A DNA stretch of 49,513 nucleotides from a virus, in IMG/VR virus record IMGVR_UViG_3300010939_000123, positions 1-49,513 of that record; one strand, given 5' to 3'. The notes below the pieces were generated by a model. It saw only the letters and a program-made list of their open reading frames with translations. It ran no database searches and was not told the DNA's origin. Positions 20,646 through 29,927 of the stretch are shown piece by piece. A program made the translations under genes and the position numbers. Within the stretch, counting starts at the first letter, position 1; the number at the start of each line of letters is the position of its first letter.

Positions 20646-20761
20646 CAGAACTTGGCCTCAACCTTTTTTGTCTTCGCAAAGAAAGCAACGAGCTTGACCC
20701 TGTTTCTAATCTCGTTCGGGGGCTTTCTTCGCTTGATCAGAAATCTAAGAAGAAGGCTCAT
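20645..20761 (-). CDS. 38-aa basic protein, related to the decapeptide-repeat protein
   Basis: MSLLLRFLIKRRKPPNEIRN, then RVKLVAFFAKTKKVEAKF. KLVAFFAKTKK resembles KLTAVFTKKAS of the next gene, giving one degenerate repeat. ATG 20761 overlaps the upstream stop (ATGA), consistent with operonic translation. Confidence 0.5.
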   Translation of the reverse strand: MSLLLRFLIKRRKPPNEIRNRVKLVAFFAKTKKVEAKF

Positions 20762-21438
20762 CGATTCACGAGCTCAAATTCATCCCCCGGTTGCGGAATC
20801 ACCGTATAAGGCGTTTCCACAGTTATAAAAAAGGTCGTTCCGTTATATGCTCCACTCGCCGGTGTCAAGGCCACCTGGCTCCGAAGCGCGGCCGTCAAGG
20901 TGTTGTCCTTCCACCTGACCAGACAATTTTTCCAATGATCGTCATCCGTCTCCGTCCTGTCCGTCTTGAAACTCAAGACCGTGTTCCCGTTATCAGCAAC
21001 TACCTTTCCCACTGGAAACGTGATTCCGAGCTGTGCCGCCGAGACATCAGCCTCGTTTTGGAAATTCGTAAAAGATGATTCTGCAATAGCTTCGATCGCA
21101 TCTCCGTTCAGATCAACCGCGATCAAATTCCCATCAACAACCTTCTTTCTTATGAATGAGGGACCGGATTGATTCGGAAACCTGATCTGTATAAAAAGCA
21201 TCGTCAGGGTAATACCCGATGTTTTCGTGGGAGACAAAACATTCTTACCCCCAGACAAATCACGCCGTATGAGGGGCTTGTAATAAAGACTGGCACTCTT
21301 CGCCGCCTCTGCCGAAAGGGTATCCCAAATATCCTGGACCTTCACGTCTCCCGCCGCGTCAGGGATATTCAATGACCTTGGAAGCAAAGGCGTCACATAG
21401 TCTGTGTATGTTATGGTCGCACCTGGAATTTCAGCCAT
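20758..21438 (-). CDS. unknown virion/tail protein, 226 aa
   Basis: MAEIPGATITYTDYVTPLLP, a central part with IQDIWDTLS-like helix (VQDIWDTLSAEAAKSASLYY), and a beta-rich C-terminus. It lies in the fibre module and overlaps the next small gene. Family unrecognised. Confidence 0.65.
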   Translation of the reverse strand: MAEIPGATITYTDYVTPLLPRSLNIPDAAGDVKVQDIWDTLSAEAAKSASLYYKPLIRRDLSGGKNVLSPTKTSGITLTMLFIQIRFPNQSGPSFIRKKVVDGNLIAVDLNGDAIEAIAESSFTNFQNEADVSAAQLGITFPVGKVVADNGNTVLSFKTDRTETDDDHWKNCLVRWKDNTLTAALRSQVALTPASGAYNGTTFFITVETPYTVIPQPGDEFELVNR

Positions 21439-21444
21439 GATCTC

Positions 21445-24400
21445 CTACGGCAAATTAACCACGCCGTCTGGGGTTCTATTGATCGCAAAGATGACCCCCG
21501 TAGATGTAAATTGCTGCGCCAGGGTCACATCGTCAAATCCTTTCCTACGCGCGGTCATTACCAGATCGACCACACCGATAAACTGAATTGAATTGGAAAG
21601 CGTGGACCCCGTTGAGTCCGTATGGATCCAACTGACATGGGCATCATCCCCCGTTGTCAACGCTGAACCCCCCGTGACATCCCCAATGGTTCCAGATGTC
21701 AGCGTAAAGGTGTTTGTGGCCCTATTCACGGCGTTATACGGAAATTCAAGGAATATTCCTGGATTACTGGGGTCCTCGACCTCAACGCTCCCGGTATCGG
21801 GGATATCGGTAGGCAACGGACTGACTGATCTCGTCCCTGCGGCCAGGACGATCACAGAGTTCCCCGCCGCGTTGCCCGCCGCCGCCGTAAACTCAGTGGT
21901 GAGAATGTCCTTGGAGTCGACACCTAAAGATCGATTCATCAAGACTTCCCACGCGGCCTGGAGGTTAGCCACCTGAGCCGACTGAAGGTTTGGAGGCGTC
22001 AATTCAGATCCACCGATAGGTGTGACCCTGATGTTTTGAAGGTCCGCCGGCAGGAGGGTTTCTTTTTGAATGAAGTGACCCTCGGCCCCGAACATGACCG
22101 CGCCACCTTTTGAACCGTAGGGCGCCTCATTGACCTCCGCGAACGTCGGATCAAAGCCTCGGTACAATCGGCCCTGCCGGCCGGACAGACTTCCCCGGCC
22201 GCCCTGCACGGTGAGGTTCTTCTCGTTGTTTAAGAACTTATCCCATTCATACAGTTTCAGGACGTTTTGTGCGGACGCGCCCGTGATGTCCGCAGAAGAC
22301 ACGCCGGCGTAGTTGTTGCCCCCTGTCCCCTCTCCTAAATCTTTAGGCACGGTTGTCTGTGCCGCATAGTTCGTGGTCACCCCGGGGTTCCAAGACGCGG
22401 CGCTGGTATCCCCTGTGATGTTATTGTCTCCAGAGAATGTTCCGGTATTGACCTCGATATAAAGTTCGTCGTTCACGGTATCGTGGTGAAGAATAAACCC
22501 GGTTGCCACCGTCACAGCCTGGGTGCAGGGCTCTCCGACAAAGAAAGTCCCTGTCACCACGGCTTGGAGGGAAGAGGACGCTTTAATATCCACGACCATG
22601 GTTCGGATATTCGTTCCGTATCCCGCAACGAGATTACTTAAGCCCGCCACATTCAGGGTCGCGGTCTTCCCGCTTATGGCCCCGGTGATGACGTTTGTAT
22701 CTGCGAATTGGGCTGTTGACAACAAAGCGTAATCAACCGTACCCGTCGCACCGGATCCAGAAGCAAAGACAATGCCCACCTTCGTTCCATCTGCGGTCGT
22801 AATCTCCTCTCCAACCGTGAAGGCTCCAGCCCCACCCGTATTAAATGCATAGCGGTACTGACCAGTGTTGTTGTTGGTGTCATCCTTATTGTCCAGGACC
22901 GGTCCCGCCACCTTTCCCACGTCGGACAGATCAAAGTGAGCGTACCTCCTCCCGTATGGCCTCGAGAGCCACGTCACCTTTCCATTATTGATGAGTTGCC
23001 CCAAGGCTGGGGTGGCGGGCTTGATGAGGGTCACATCGGTTGTCGTCTTTACTTTCAAGATGACGCTAAAAGGGCCCTCAATCCAAAACGGATCAACAAC
23101 CACCCCGCCTTGCTCAAGATAGGCGTTCGGCATGGGCCGTGGGCTTGTAGAGGTCTGCAACCATCCGCTGTTCGTGATGTCCTTGCCGGTGAAAATGTTC
23201 TGTCCCGAGTCATAACTCGTATAGATGTTATTTTTACCGTCATCTTTCCAGGCTCCCCGTTCAAGAGATCGAAAAGAAAGTGTCGGGACCTGCCATGCAT
23301 TGTCTGTCTTCACGGTATAGAGACCGTCCCGGACATTACCGTCAAGGGCGGGCTTATCATCCAACTGAGCCGGTTTAGAAAACTCTGTCTTAATATAGGA
23401 CAGGAAGGCATTGGACCACCTTCTGATATTCAGGGACACCGTGGGCCCGTAAATACCGCCCTGTGAAATCCCGGCCTCGGCACGTTGCTCTTTCCGTGTT
23501 CCGCTTGGAAGGTTCAGGATCGCCGCTGAAAGTACCGTCGTCGTGTTTTCAACACCTGCAATCACAGGACCGTCAATATCTCCCGGGAGGATCCTTCGAA
23601 GCTCTTCGTTCAAGGTCATTACGCCCTGTCCACCCCGAGTCACCAGTTTCCCGGTGCTGTCCCCATCGTCTATGATTCCGCCGGGAAGAACACGGAATTC
23701 CTTCAGGCTCGTCACGCCCCTGATGAGATCCCCCTCAAGAAAAACTTCCCCCGCAACCTGGTTGTTGTAAAAAACGACCTCCTCAAGTTCGAGACCATTG
23801 TTGTCTGTCCATGCCCCACCGCTTGTGTCGCTGTCAATCAGCCTTAAAGATCCGGTTACCACATCCCCAATTTTTTGCGCGACGATCCCATTGGCCGACG
23901 TGACAGAGCTTCCGACATGGGCGTCCTCCGGAATCTCAATCGTTCCCGCATCGTAGTGGACGATCTCGCTGTTGTTTGTGTTTGCGGCCCCAGGGACGGC
24001 CAGGGTTCCATTGGCCAGGGCGCTTGAAAAGAGGGCTGAATTGTCATCCTCGGATCCCTTGACTAAGGCCTTTTGATTTGCAGAAACACTCATGGCCTCA
24101 TTGTCGGCGAACCCAATCGTCAGAGCGTTTCCATAAATCACGCCCTGGCCAAGACCGATGGCAACCTTCGGTCCTTCGTTAAATTCAATGGCTTTAACGG
24201 TGAGGGATTCCGTGGTGGGTCCGGTGACAACATCGTCCAGCTTAAATCCTTGAGGAGTCCCACTGACCGTATCAAACGGAACTGCGCTCAAAACCTCCAA
24301 AGGCTCATTGTCATCAAACCGTCCGACAACATTGGTAAGCGTCAGAGTCCCTGTTGCAGAGATTCCGCCAAGGTCCGATCCGGCAATGACACGGGCAACC

Positions 24401-24555
24401 GCTCCGGTCGTTGTCCCCCTGATGTAATCGTTTAAAGAGGGGGCCGTTCCCAGGTTCCCGTCATAAGAGAGAATCCCGTCAATGTGAATAATCTCTTTGA
24501 TAAATTCGGGTGTCACCCCGACATACTCAATTTTCCAATCGTCTACAATCGGCAT
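21445..24555 (-). CDS. large tail fibre/structural protein, 1036 aa
   Basis: Gly/Thr/Asp-rich beta protein. It contains several copies of a module like DDNEPLEVLS and SGATGTVDYALL, shared with the 721-aa protein downstream. Central positions carry FYTSYDSGQNIF-like aromatic blocks (NIYTSYDSGQNIFTGKDI). Start at ATG 24555 after GAGGAGG. Probably a host-facing tail fibre or appendage. No catalytic motif recognised. Confidence 0.7.
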   Translation of the reverse strand: MPIVDDWKIEYVGVTPEFIKEIIHIDGILSYDGNLGTAPSLNDYIRGTTTGAVARVIAGSDLGGISATGTLTLTNVVGRFDDNEPLEVLSAVPFDTVSGTPQGFKLDDVVTGPTTESLTVKAIEFNEGPKVAIGLGQGVIYGNALTIGFADNEAMSVSANQKALVKGSEDDNSALFSSALANGTLAVPGAANTNNSEIVHYDAGTIEIPEDAHVGSSVTSANGIVAQKIGDVVTGSLRLIDSDTSGGAWTDNNGLELEEVVFYNNQVAGEVFLEGDLIRGVTSLKEFRVLPGGIIDDGDSTGKLVTRGGQGVMTLNEELRRILPGDIDGPVIAGVENTTTVLSAAILNLPSGTRKEQRAEAGISQGGIYGPTVSLNIRRWSNAFLSYIKTEFSKPAQLDDKPALDGNVRDGLYTVKTDNAWQVPTLSFRSLERGAWKDDGKNNIYTSYDSGQNIFTGKDITNSGWLQTSTSPRPMPNAYLEQGGVVVDPFWIEGPFSVILKVKTTTDVTLIKPATPALGQLINNGKVTWLSRPYGRRYAHFDLSDVGKVAGPVLDNKDDTNNNTGQYRYAFNTGGAGAFTVGEEITTADGTKVGIVFASGSGATGTVDYALLSTAQFADTNVITGAISGKTATLNVAGLSNLVAGYGTNIRTMVVDIKASSSLQAVVTGTFFVGEPCTQAVTVATGFILHHDTVNDELYIEVNTGTFSGDNNITGDTSAASWNPGVTTNYAAQTTVPKDLGEGTGGNNYAGVSSADITGASAQNVLKLYEWDKFLNNEKNLTVQGGRGSLSGRQGRLYRGFDPTFAEVNEAPYGSKGGAVMFGAEGHFIQKETLLPADLQNIRVTPIGGSELTPPNLQSAQVANLQAAWEVLMNRSLGVDSKDILTTEFTAAAGNAAGNSVIVLAAGTRSVSPLPTDIPDTGSVEVEDPSNPGIFLEFPYNAVNRATNTFTLTSGTIGDVTGGSALTTGDDAHVSWIHTDSTGSTLSNSIQFIGVVDLVMTARRKGFDDVTLAQQFTSTGVIFAINRTPDGVVNLP

Positions 24556-24566
24556 TTTTACCTCCT

Positions 24567-26732
24567 CTATACTCGGTACGCACTATCTTCTGGAATCATC
24601 CCAATCGGAATATCAAAACCGTTTACTGTGATCAACTTCTGGGCCGTCTTGTCTTCAAAGGCCGCTCCCCTGACAATGATATCCGAGAGAACGTCTCCGG
24701 TATGAACAAAGGATGCCGTGAAGACCCCGTTGACATCCGTTGTGCCTGTAGCGATCAAGCTCTTGTCGGTCTTCTGAAACCGAACATTCAGGCCTTCCTG
24801 AACTTTATTGATCTGATTGGTGGCCGTTACTTTCAGGGTTACGGTTGTCGGAGGCGTAAACGTCCCCCCGGAATTGTCTCCCATCCCCGTCACTTTTCCA
24901 GCACCTCTGTTAATCAGAAGAACACCTTCTCCCTCAATCGTCGCCGTTGAGTAGTCTGTACCGACAAGATCAATCAGTCTCATTCTTGTCAACAGCATCG
25001 TCAAAAAGATTGCCGTCGGAGAATCCTTCGCCGCCCGGCTGTCGAGGTTGTGGAAGGTATCCGAAAGACTGTTACTTGCAAGTTCTACCTCCCAAGTGAA
25101 GCGTTGCTCCGGACTGACCAGATGCGCAACCGCCGCGCCGCCGAGGGGGTCCGTTATCGCCTCATTATCTGAAAAGGAAATGGCATTTCGACCCGTCAAG
25201 ATAAGCTTCCCCGTCACGGCATCCCCGGTATCCTCTGATAGCGTCCCCGTTGCCCCGGAAGTGCCGCCTGTGACGACCTGGCCCACCGTGAAGGCCGTTG
25301 TGCCTCCGTCATAATCAAACACGCTGTCGGGGTTCGTCGGCTTCGTGACAACCACCCCAGCCACGGTATCCGCCGCCGCCTCTGAAAGCGTAATCCCGGC
25401 ATCATTAATCAAGGTCACGCCCAGGACTTGCGCCGCCGTCACCACGCCGAGGTCGGTTTCAAAAGGCGTCTTGGTGTATTCCATCACCCTAAGTTTGAAT
25501 GCGCCGAAGGTCTCGGTTGTAAACGATCCCGAGACCGGGAAGGTAAACCGCCGCTTCTTGATGTCCGAACTGGCAAGCCCGTTGGCATCGGTCCCGACCT
25601 TGTTTTCGGTCGGAAGAAGGTTATTCGTTTCATCGTCGATATAGGTTCGGACGTTTTGAATGGCGACACCGGCCGGATCTTTCACCGTAATATCGAGGCT
25701 GAATTTCTCCAGGACTTCTCCGGTATTTCCGGTCCCGAAATCAAGCCGCGCCGAGGTCGGGTTCCAGGGATTCGGGTCAACGATGATCCATGTTTTGTCG
25801 GCGGAGACGACGATCTCTTTTACGTTGCCAATCGAGAGAAAACCACGGATTGTAATGGTCTCAACCCCCGCCGCCGCGTTGATCATGGCCTCGCATGAGA
25901 TCATCGCCATGTCTTTGTAGGTTGGCAGGCTATCCATTAAGATTGTATCGTTTGCGTTCCTTCGGCCTTCAACCGTGAACCCGTCCAAGGTAAGACCGGC
26001 GCTTCCGCTAAGATCCATATTCCAGGCCGAGAAAATACCAACCGACCGAAAGGCTCCTTTCGCACCCGGATCGAGTTGGATCATTACGTCACGGGAAGCC
26101 TGAATAAATAGGTTGTTGAATTGGATCTCGCCCCCGGACTGGACATCGAGGCCAAGAAACCCGTCTAATTGTGAGCTTTCCCCTGTTTGTAGGTTTAATT
26201 GACCTCCGGATATAGATTTTCCGCTCGCCCTGACCCCGATACCGAACCGCCCCTGGTTGCGAACCTGGATGTCTCCAGTCGTCGTGAGGTCCTGGGCATT
26301 GCTCTGCATCCCGTAGCCCTCAACGATGCAAAAGTACGCGAAGGCCGTGTCGTCGCTGATCTGAAGGATTTGATTTGCATTGAAGAAATGCGCTCCCGGG
26401 CTGACCGGGCCGAAGGCATCGAAGAGAAAATAGGCCACATCGTAAGTGTCGCCGCTTACCGGGGCCACGACCCAATCCTTGTGGACCGTACACTTTAAAT
26501 CATCGACTTCAACCTTCGTGATGAGCGCCGTTTCTTCATCGGGAAGACCGCGACGGAGGATAACCGTTCTGCCAACAAACACATCATGTCCGGCCTCGCC
26601 CGTTGAGAGATTGCCATTATTAACAGCGATGAGCGTGGTGTCGAAAATGATCTGGTCGGCATTGGCCCCGGCCTGACTCCCAAGCGTTCCGTTTTTGGCA
26701 GGAGTCGTAACCACACCATTAATCAGGCTCAT
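24567..26732 (-). CDS. tail fibre/spike-like protein, 721 aa
   Basis: The middle third alternates short beta repeats (GDIQVRNQGRFGIGVRASGK, FLGLDVQSGGEIQFNNLFI) suggesting a beta-helix. Later come an Ig-like region (FSLDITVKDPAGVAIQNVRT) and the module FTVGQVVTGGTSGATGTLSE shared with the neighbouring 1036-aa protein. It ends with a second Ig-like part (GLNVRFQKTDKSLIATGTTD). Likely adsorption apparatus. Confidence 0.7.
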   Translation of the reverse strand: MSLINGVVTTPAKNGTLGSQAGANADQIIFDTTLIAVNNGNLSTGEAGHDVFVGRTVILRRGLPDEETALITKVEVDDLKCTVHKDWVVAPVSGDTYDVAYFLFDAFGPVSPGAHFFNANQILQISDDTAFAYFCIVEGYGMQSNAQDLTTTGDIQVRNQGRFGIGVRASGKSISGGQLNLQTGESSQLDGFLGLDVQSGGEIQFNNLFIQASRDVMIQLDPGAKGAFRSVGIFSAWNMDLSGSAGLTLDGFTVEGRRNANDTILMDSLPTYKDMAMISCEAMINAAAGVETITIRGFLSIGNVKEIVVSADKTWIIVDPNPWNPTSARLDFGTGNTGEVLEKFSLDITVKDPAGVAIQNVRTYIDDETNNLLPTENKVGTDANGLASSDIKKRRFTFPVSGSFTTETFGAFKLRVMEYTKTPFETDLGVVTAAQVLGVTLINDAGITLSEAAADTVAGVVVTKPTNPDSVFDYDGGTTAFTVGQVVTGGTSGATGTLSEDTGDAVTGKLILTGRNAISFSDNEAITDPLGGAAVAHLVSPEQRFTWEVELASNSLSDTFHNLDSRAAKDSPTAIFLTMLLTRMRLIDLVGTDYSTATIEGEGVLLINRGAGKVTGMGDNSGGTFTPPTTVTLKVTATNQINKVQEGLNVRFQKTDKSLIATGTTDVNGVFTASFVHTGDVLSDIIVRGAAFEDKTAQKLITVNGFDIPIGMIPEDSAYRV

Positions 26733-26778
26733 AACGAAAACCTATGTGAAAAATAGTTTTTGCACACACGCTACCCCG

Positions 26779-27006
26779 TTAATTCTTATGACTTACTTCC
26801 TGATGTGTTCTCATCCGACCATGAAGGCTATCATTTCGTTCCTTACAAATTTGTTCTTGTGAATCCTGCCGGGTCTCTATTTTGCCCACCCTATTATTTA
26901 TTTTTGTCACCTGTTTTTTAATACCGAAGATACCTTTTACACCGCCAAGAACCGTTAAAAGGATTCCGGAACTGATAATCGTATTCAGGTCAAATTCAAA
27001 TGTCAT
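26779..27006 (-). CDS. small membrane/coiled-coil protein, 75 aa
   Basis: MTFEFDLNTIISSGILLTVL, GGVKGIFGIKKQ, then a helix VTKINNRVGKIETRQDSQEQ. One TM helix plus coiled coil. Start ATG 27006 overlaps the TGA of the 35-aa ORF upstream. Role unknown, perhaps tail or lysis accessory. Confidence 0.55.
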   Translation of the reverse strand: MTFEFDLNTIISSGILLTVLGGVKGIFGIKKQVTKINNRVGKIETRQDSQEQICKERNDSLHGRMRTHQEVSHKN

Positions 27007-27110
27007 TCCTTCCCCCAATCCCTGACGATGACCATATTCCTTAAAGAATGGATCGCAAAGGCATCTTTTAAGACGTCAATCGATGGTTCTTTTTTATTTT
27101 TTTTACTCAT
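27003..27110 (-). CDS. 35-aa microprotein
   Basis: ATG 27110 with AAGGAGGTGG upstream: MSKKNKKEPSIDVLKDAFAI, then HSLRNMVIVRDWGKE. It is overlapped by its neighbours at both ends, supporting real translation. Function unknown. Confidence 0.55.
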   Translation of the reverse strand: MSKKNKKEPSIDVLKDAFAIHSLRNMVIVRDWGKE

Positions 27111-28582
27111 ACCACCTCCTTAAATTCAAATTCCCAGTCGTCCAGAACGCCAAAGTTTCGTGTCAGACGGAACCGTGTCGTGTCTACCTTGGCCAAGAGC
27201 GGTCTGTCCTGTGGATCGAAGCGGTAGCCGAAGGGGTGTCTCTCTGAATCGATATGGTGGGGGAAGAAGCTGTTCATGAGGATGTCTCGGTCAACGGCCG
27301 GAATCTGGGAGTAGATGCCCGGACCCAACAACCTGGTCTCGCTGTGCCGGGCAATCCTCTCAACCCCGGAGCGTGACCGCTGCGTCGTCTCGTCATATTC
27401 CTTCGACTCGAGGGCAAAAGGAGGATCGGGGTTGAACTGCCATGCCCACTTCTCGGCCAGGAGGATCTCTGAGGCTTGAATAAGGTCTGTGCTTTCGATG
27501 GTGTAGATAGGGTGAACTCCCGCCGTGAACTCGACAATCCCAACATCTCCTCCGGTCACGGTTGCGGCCCCGGTTAAAGTCACGTCATCTACCCCCGCAG
27601 TCTGGTTTGTTCTGTCCTTCGCACAATTCCTTCCGACTACTTTGGTCAAAGAGAAGGGTACGGTGTGATCGAAGGTCAAGAGGGAATCAACGGCGACCTT
27701 TTCGTGAATATAAACCTCATCAATGAAGACATCGAAGGCTCCGGTGATGTTTAACTCAAGTGATGCCCCGACCACATCCCATTTCGGTGTCGTAATATCG
27801 ACCGTGTACCAGACCTCCGAGGTGGTGAGTATTGGCCTGAATGCGGTCCCCGATACTGTTCCAGTAGAGGGAACGGATAGTGTGACATCAAGACCCGTCC
27901 CGACCAACTTCGCCTCAAACTGATCGGCGGCGAAAGTCCCGGTATGAAGTGCCTTAAATAAGAGCCTGTACGTCCTATCCTTTTTAAGATCCCGAAACGT
28001 TTGAGAAACCTTTACGGAAGTTCTGTCCCCTCGGTCTAGCTGTAAGTCTTGTGTGCCTATCATGGGGGCGGTGGTGTTGATTCCGGTGACATCTGCGATT
28101 CCTCCGACCTCCGTTTTAACCCAAGGCAAAATATCTGGTGACTCAAAGCCCCCGTTCGTGACTGCATTTTCGAGATAAACTTCAATGACTGCATTGGCCG
28201 CCGACTTCCAATCCGCAAACCTCTGACCGTCTGCCATATTTTTTACAGGGTTTGCGGCAAGGGCTTTGACATCGACAAGGGCTCGGCGTATCTCACAAGC
28301 CCCTATGTCGGCAAGGTCAGGGGTTCTTTCTACGGTGGCGGTGTCGGTTCCGGCAACCCAATCGACGATCAGGTAGCGATTGTCTGAAGCGGGGAAATAT
28401 AAAATATGGGAGTTTGCCTTGTCATCGGAGTCGGCACCCACGTCAGTTATCCATGAGAATCCAGTCAACACGAACGTCTTTCCAACTTGAACTGGGGTTG
28501 CCCCTATAGCGGAGGCGTATACCGTACCATCACCCAAGCCGAGATGAGCCAAGCGTAAGGCATTTTTAATAAAGAGTTCCAT
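27107..28582 (-). CDS. tail protein with carbohydrate-binding-like module, 491 aa
   Basis: N-terminal beta part (FIKNALRLAHLGLGDGTVYA). At about 140-290 VTNGGFESPDILPWVKTEVG opens a jelly-roll, carbohydrate-binding-like module of the kind common in tail fibres. The C-terminal part (YRFDPQDRPLLAKVDTTRFR) is conserved-looking. Probably host-surface binding. Confidence 0.65.
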   Translation of the reverse strand: MELFIKNALRLAHLGLGDGTVYASAIGATPVQVGKTFVLTGFSWITDVGADSDDKANSHILYFPASDNRYLIVDWVAGTDTATVERTPDLADIGACEIRRALVDVKALAANPVKNMADGQRFADWKSAANAVIEVYLENAVTNGGFESPDILPWVKTEVGGIADVTGINTTAPMIGTQDLQLDRGDRTSVKVSQTFRDLKKDRTYRLLFKALHTGTFAADQFEAKLVGTGLDVTLSVPSTGTVSGTAFRPILTTSEVWYTVDITTPKWDVVGASLELNITGAFDVFIDEVYIHEKVAVDSLLTFDHTVPFSLTKVVGRNCAKDRTNQTAGVDDVTLTGAATVTGGDVGIVEFTAGVHPIYTIESTDLIQASEILLAEKWAWQFNPDPPFALESKEYDETTQRSRSGVERIARHSETRLLGPGIYSQIPAVDRDILMNSFFPHHIDSERHPFGYRFDPQDRPLLAKVDTTRFRLTRNFGVLDDWEFEFKEVV

Positions 28583-28603
28583 TAAGTTAAAACCCTTATT
28601 ATT

Positions 28604-28990
28604 TCAGACAGCATCGGGCTTTACCTTTATTTTTCTTTTCCCTTGTGCATTTTTCGGCCCCATCTCGTGATTATCTAGTAACCACCCAAGTTTATTGTCT
28701 GCGTGTTCTACTGGAATAGTCGGCATATCTACGCCTAAAACCTCATTGGCTTCTTCTCCTGCCATTAAATCCATGCAATGAGCCCTTCCTTCGACTTCTA
28801 CTGCATATGAGAAATTTACCTCCGTTACAGACTTGATATTACCAACAGAATCACACACACAGAATATCTTTTTCGGGATAACCTCATCCCGGTATTGCAT
28901 TACCCCATCAATAAATCCATCTTCAAACCGTTTTGCATATTGGCCAGTTGGCCTTCTTGTCTTCTCATCTAGATACTCGACAATTTCCAT
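28604..28990 (-). CDS. hypothetical protein, 128 aa
   Basis: MEIVEYLDEKTRRPTGQYAK, then MDLMAGEEANEVLGVDMP and a basic tail GKRKIKVKPDAV. AT-richer than its neighbours. Placed in the tail-fibre module; unrecognised, possibly a recent acquisition. Confidence 0.55.
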   Translation of the reverse strand: MEIVEYLDEKTRRPTGQYAKRFEDGFIDGVMQYRDEVIPKKIFCVCDSVGNIKSVTEVNFSYAVEVEGRAHCMDLMAGEEANEVLGVDMPTIPVEHADNKLGWLLDNHEMGPKNAQGKRKIKVKPDAV

Positions 28991-28991
28991 A

Positions 28992-29915
28992 TTAAAACTC
29001 CGTTAATTGATAAACTTTATAGATCGCTGTTGTTGAGCTAGTTGTTCCATTTATAAGAGACAGACGGTCTGCGTTTGTTGTTGATGATCGAAGAATAACA
29101 GAATGAAAACTAGCAACGACAGCTTCGGTATGAGTTACCTCTGCACCGGAATATACAGTACTTGAACCCAAACCGCGTATGGACGTACTGTAAAACCTAT
29201 CACTATTTGATGCAGATTGTATGGTTGCAAAGGTTGTCGTATTACCAACAACAGCAGTGCTTGAATCAAGAAGGGCTATTCCAGCCATCCTAGCCAGCGG
29301 GACTACTCCGTCGGTCATCCTACCGTCTAACATGTTAAATCTGATGCGCTGGACTCCATCGACATCTGCAATAATAAACTTTGGTTCCGTGTTTGACACA
29401 CGAAGTTGCCATTGCAAAGAACTGGCGTGTAACGCTCTAAGTATTGGCCCCGAAGTTATCATATCAATTTCTTGGTAGGTTGAAAAAGTATTCACCACAG
29501 ATTTAATCGCCACATCTGTCGAGAGCATGGCATCGGTGATCTGGGAAGGGTTTAGGAGGATGAACGCGGTCAAGCCCTCATTAATAAGAATAAACGCCGG
29601 CACACCGTTTACCAGATCGTCATTTTCCAGCGCGACCAAGGCAGCTCTGGACCATTTTTGAATGGGTAGGACCGCGAGCGCATCCACTTTATGGGTTGCG
29701 CCTCCGACGTTATTGCTATTCGGTGTGAAGACAAACCTCATTGCTTTACTGTAGGCGCCGAATGCAGGCGTAAAGGTGGCGGTGTAGTCGTCTCCTGCCC
29801 CCCCTTGCACGCCGGAGATCGCCGAGCCGTCGCGGAGGGCGAGGACAGAATTGGCCGTCTTGGTCAGGAGGTTGTTTGCGACCGATACGCCTGAAACGGG
29901 TGGATCAAATGGCAT
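28992..29915 (-). CDS. tail-module protein, 307 aa
   Basis: MPFDPPVSGVSVANNLLTKT, GDDYTATFTPAFGAYSKAMR, and a beta-rich C-terminus. Directly follows the tail-tip gene; likely fibre or tip accessory. Family unknown. Confidence 0.6.
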   Translation of the reverse strand: MPFDPPVSGVSVANNLLTKTANSVLALRDGSAISGVQGGAGDDYTATFTPAFGAYSKAMRFVFTPNSNNVGGATHKVDALAVLPIQKWSRAALVALENDDLVNGVPAFILINEGLTAFILLNPSQITDAMLSTDVAIKSVVNTFSTYQEIDMITSGPILRALHASSLQWQLRVSNTEPKFIIADVDGVQRIRFNMLDGRMTDGVVPLARMAGIALLDSSTAVVGNTTTFATIQSASNSDRFYSTSIRGLGSSTVYSGAEVTHTEAVVASFHSVILRSSTTNADRLSLINGTTSSTTAIYKVYQLTEF

Positions 29916-29927
29916 TTTATTCCCTCT

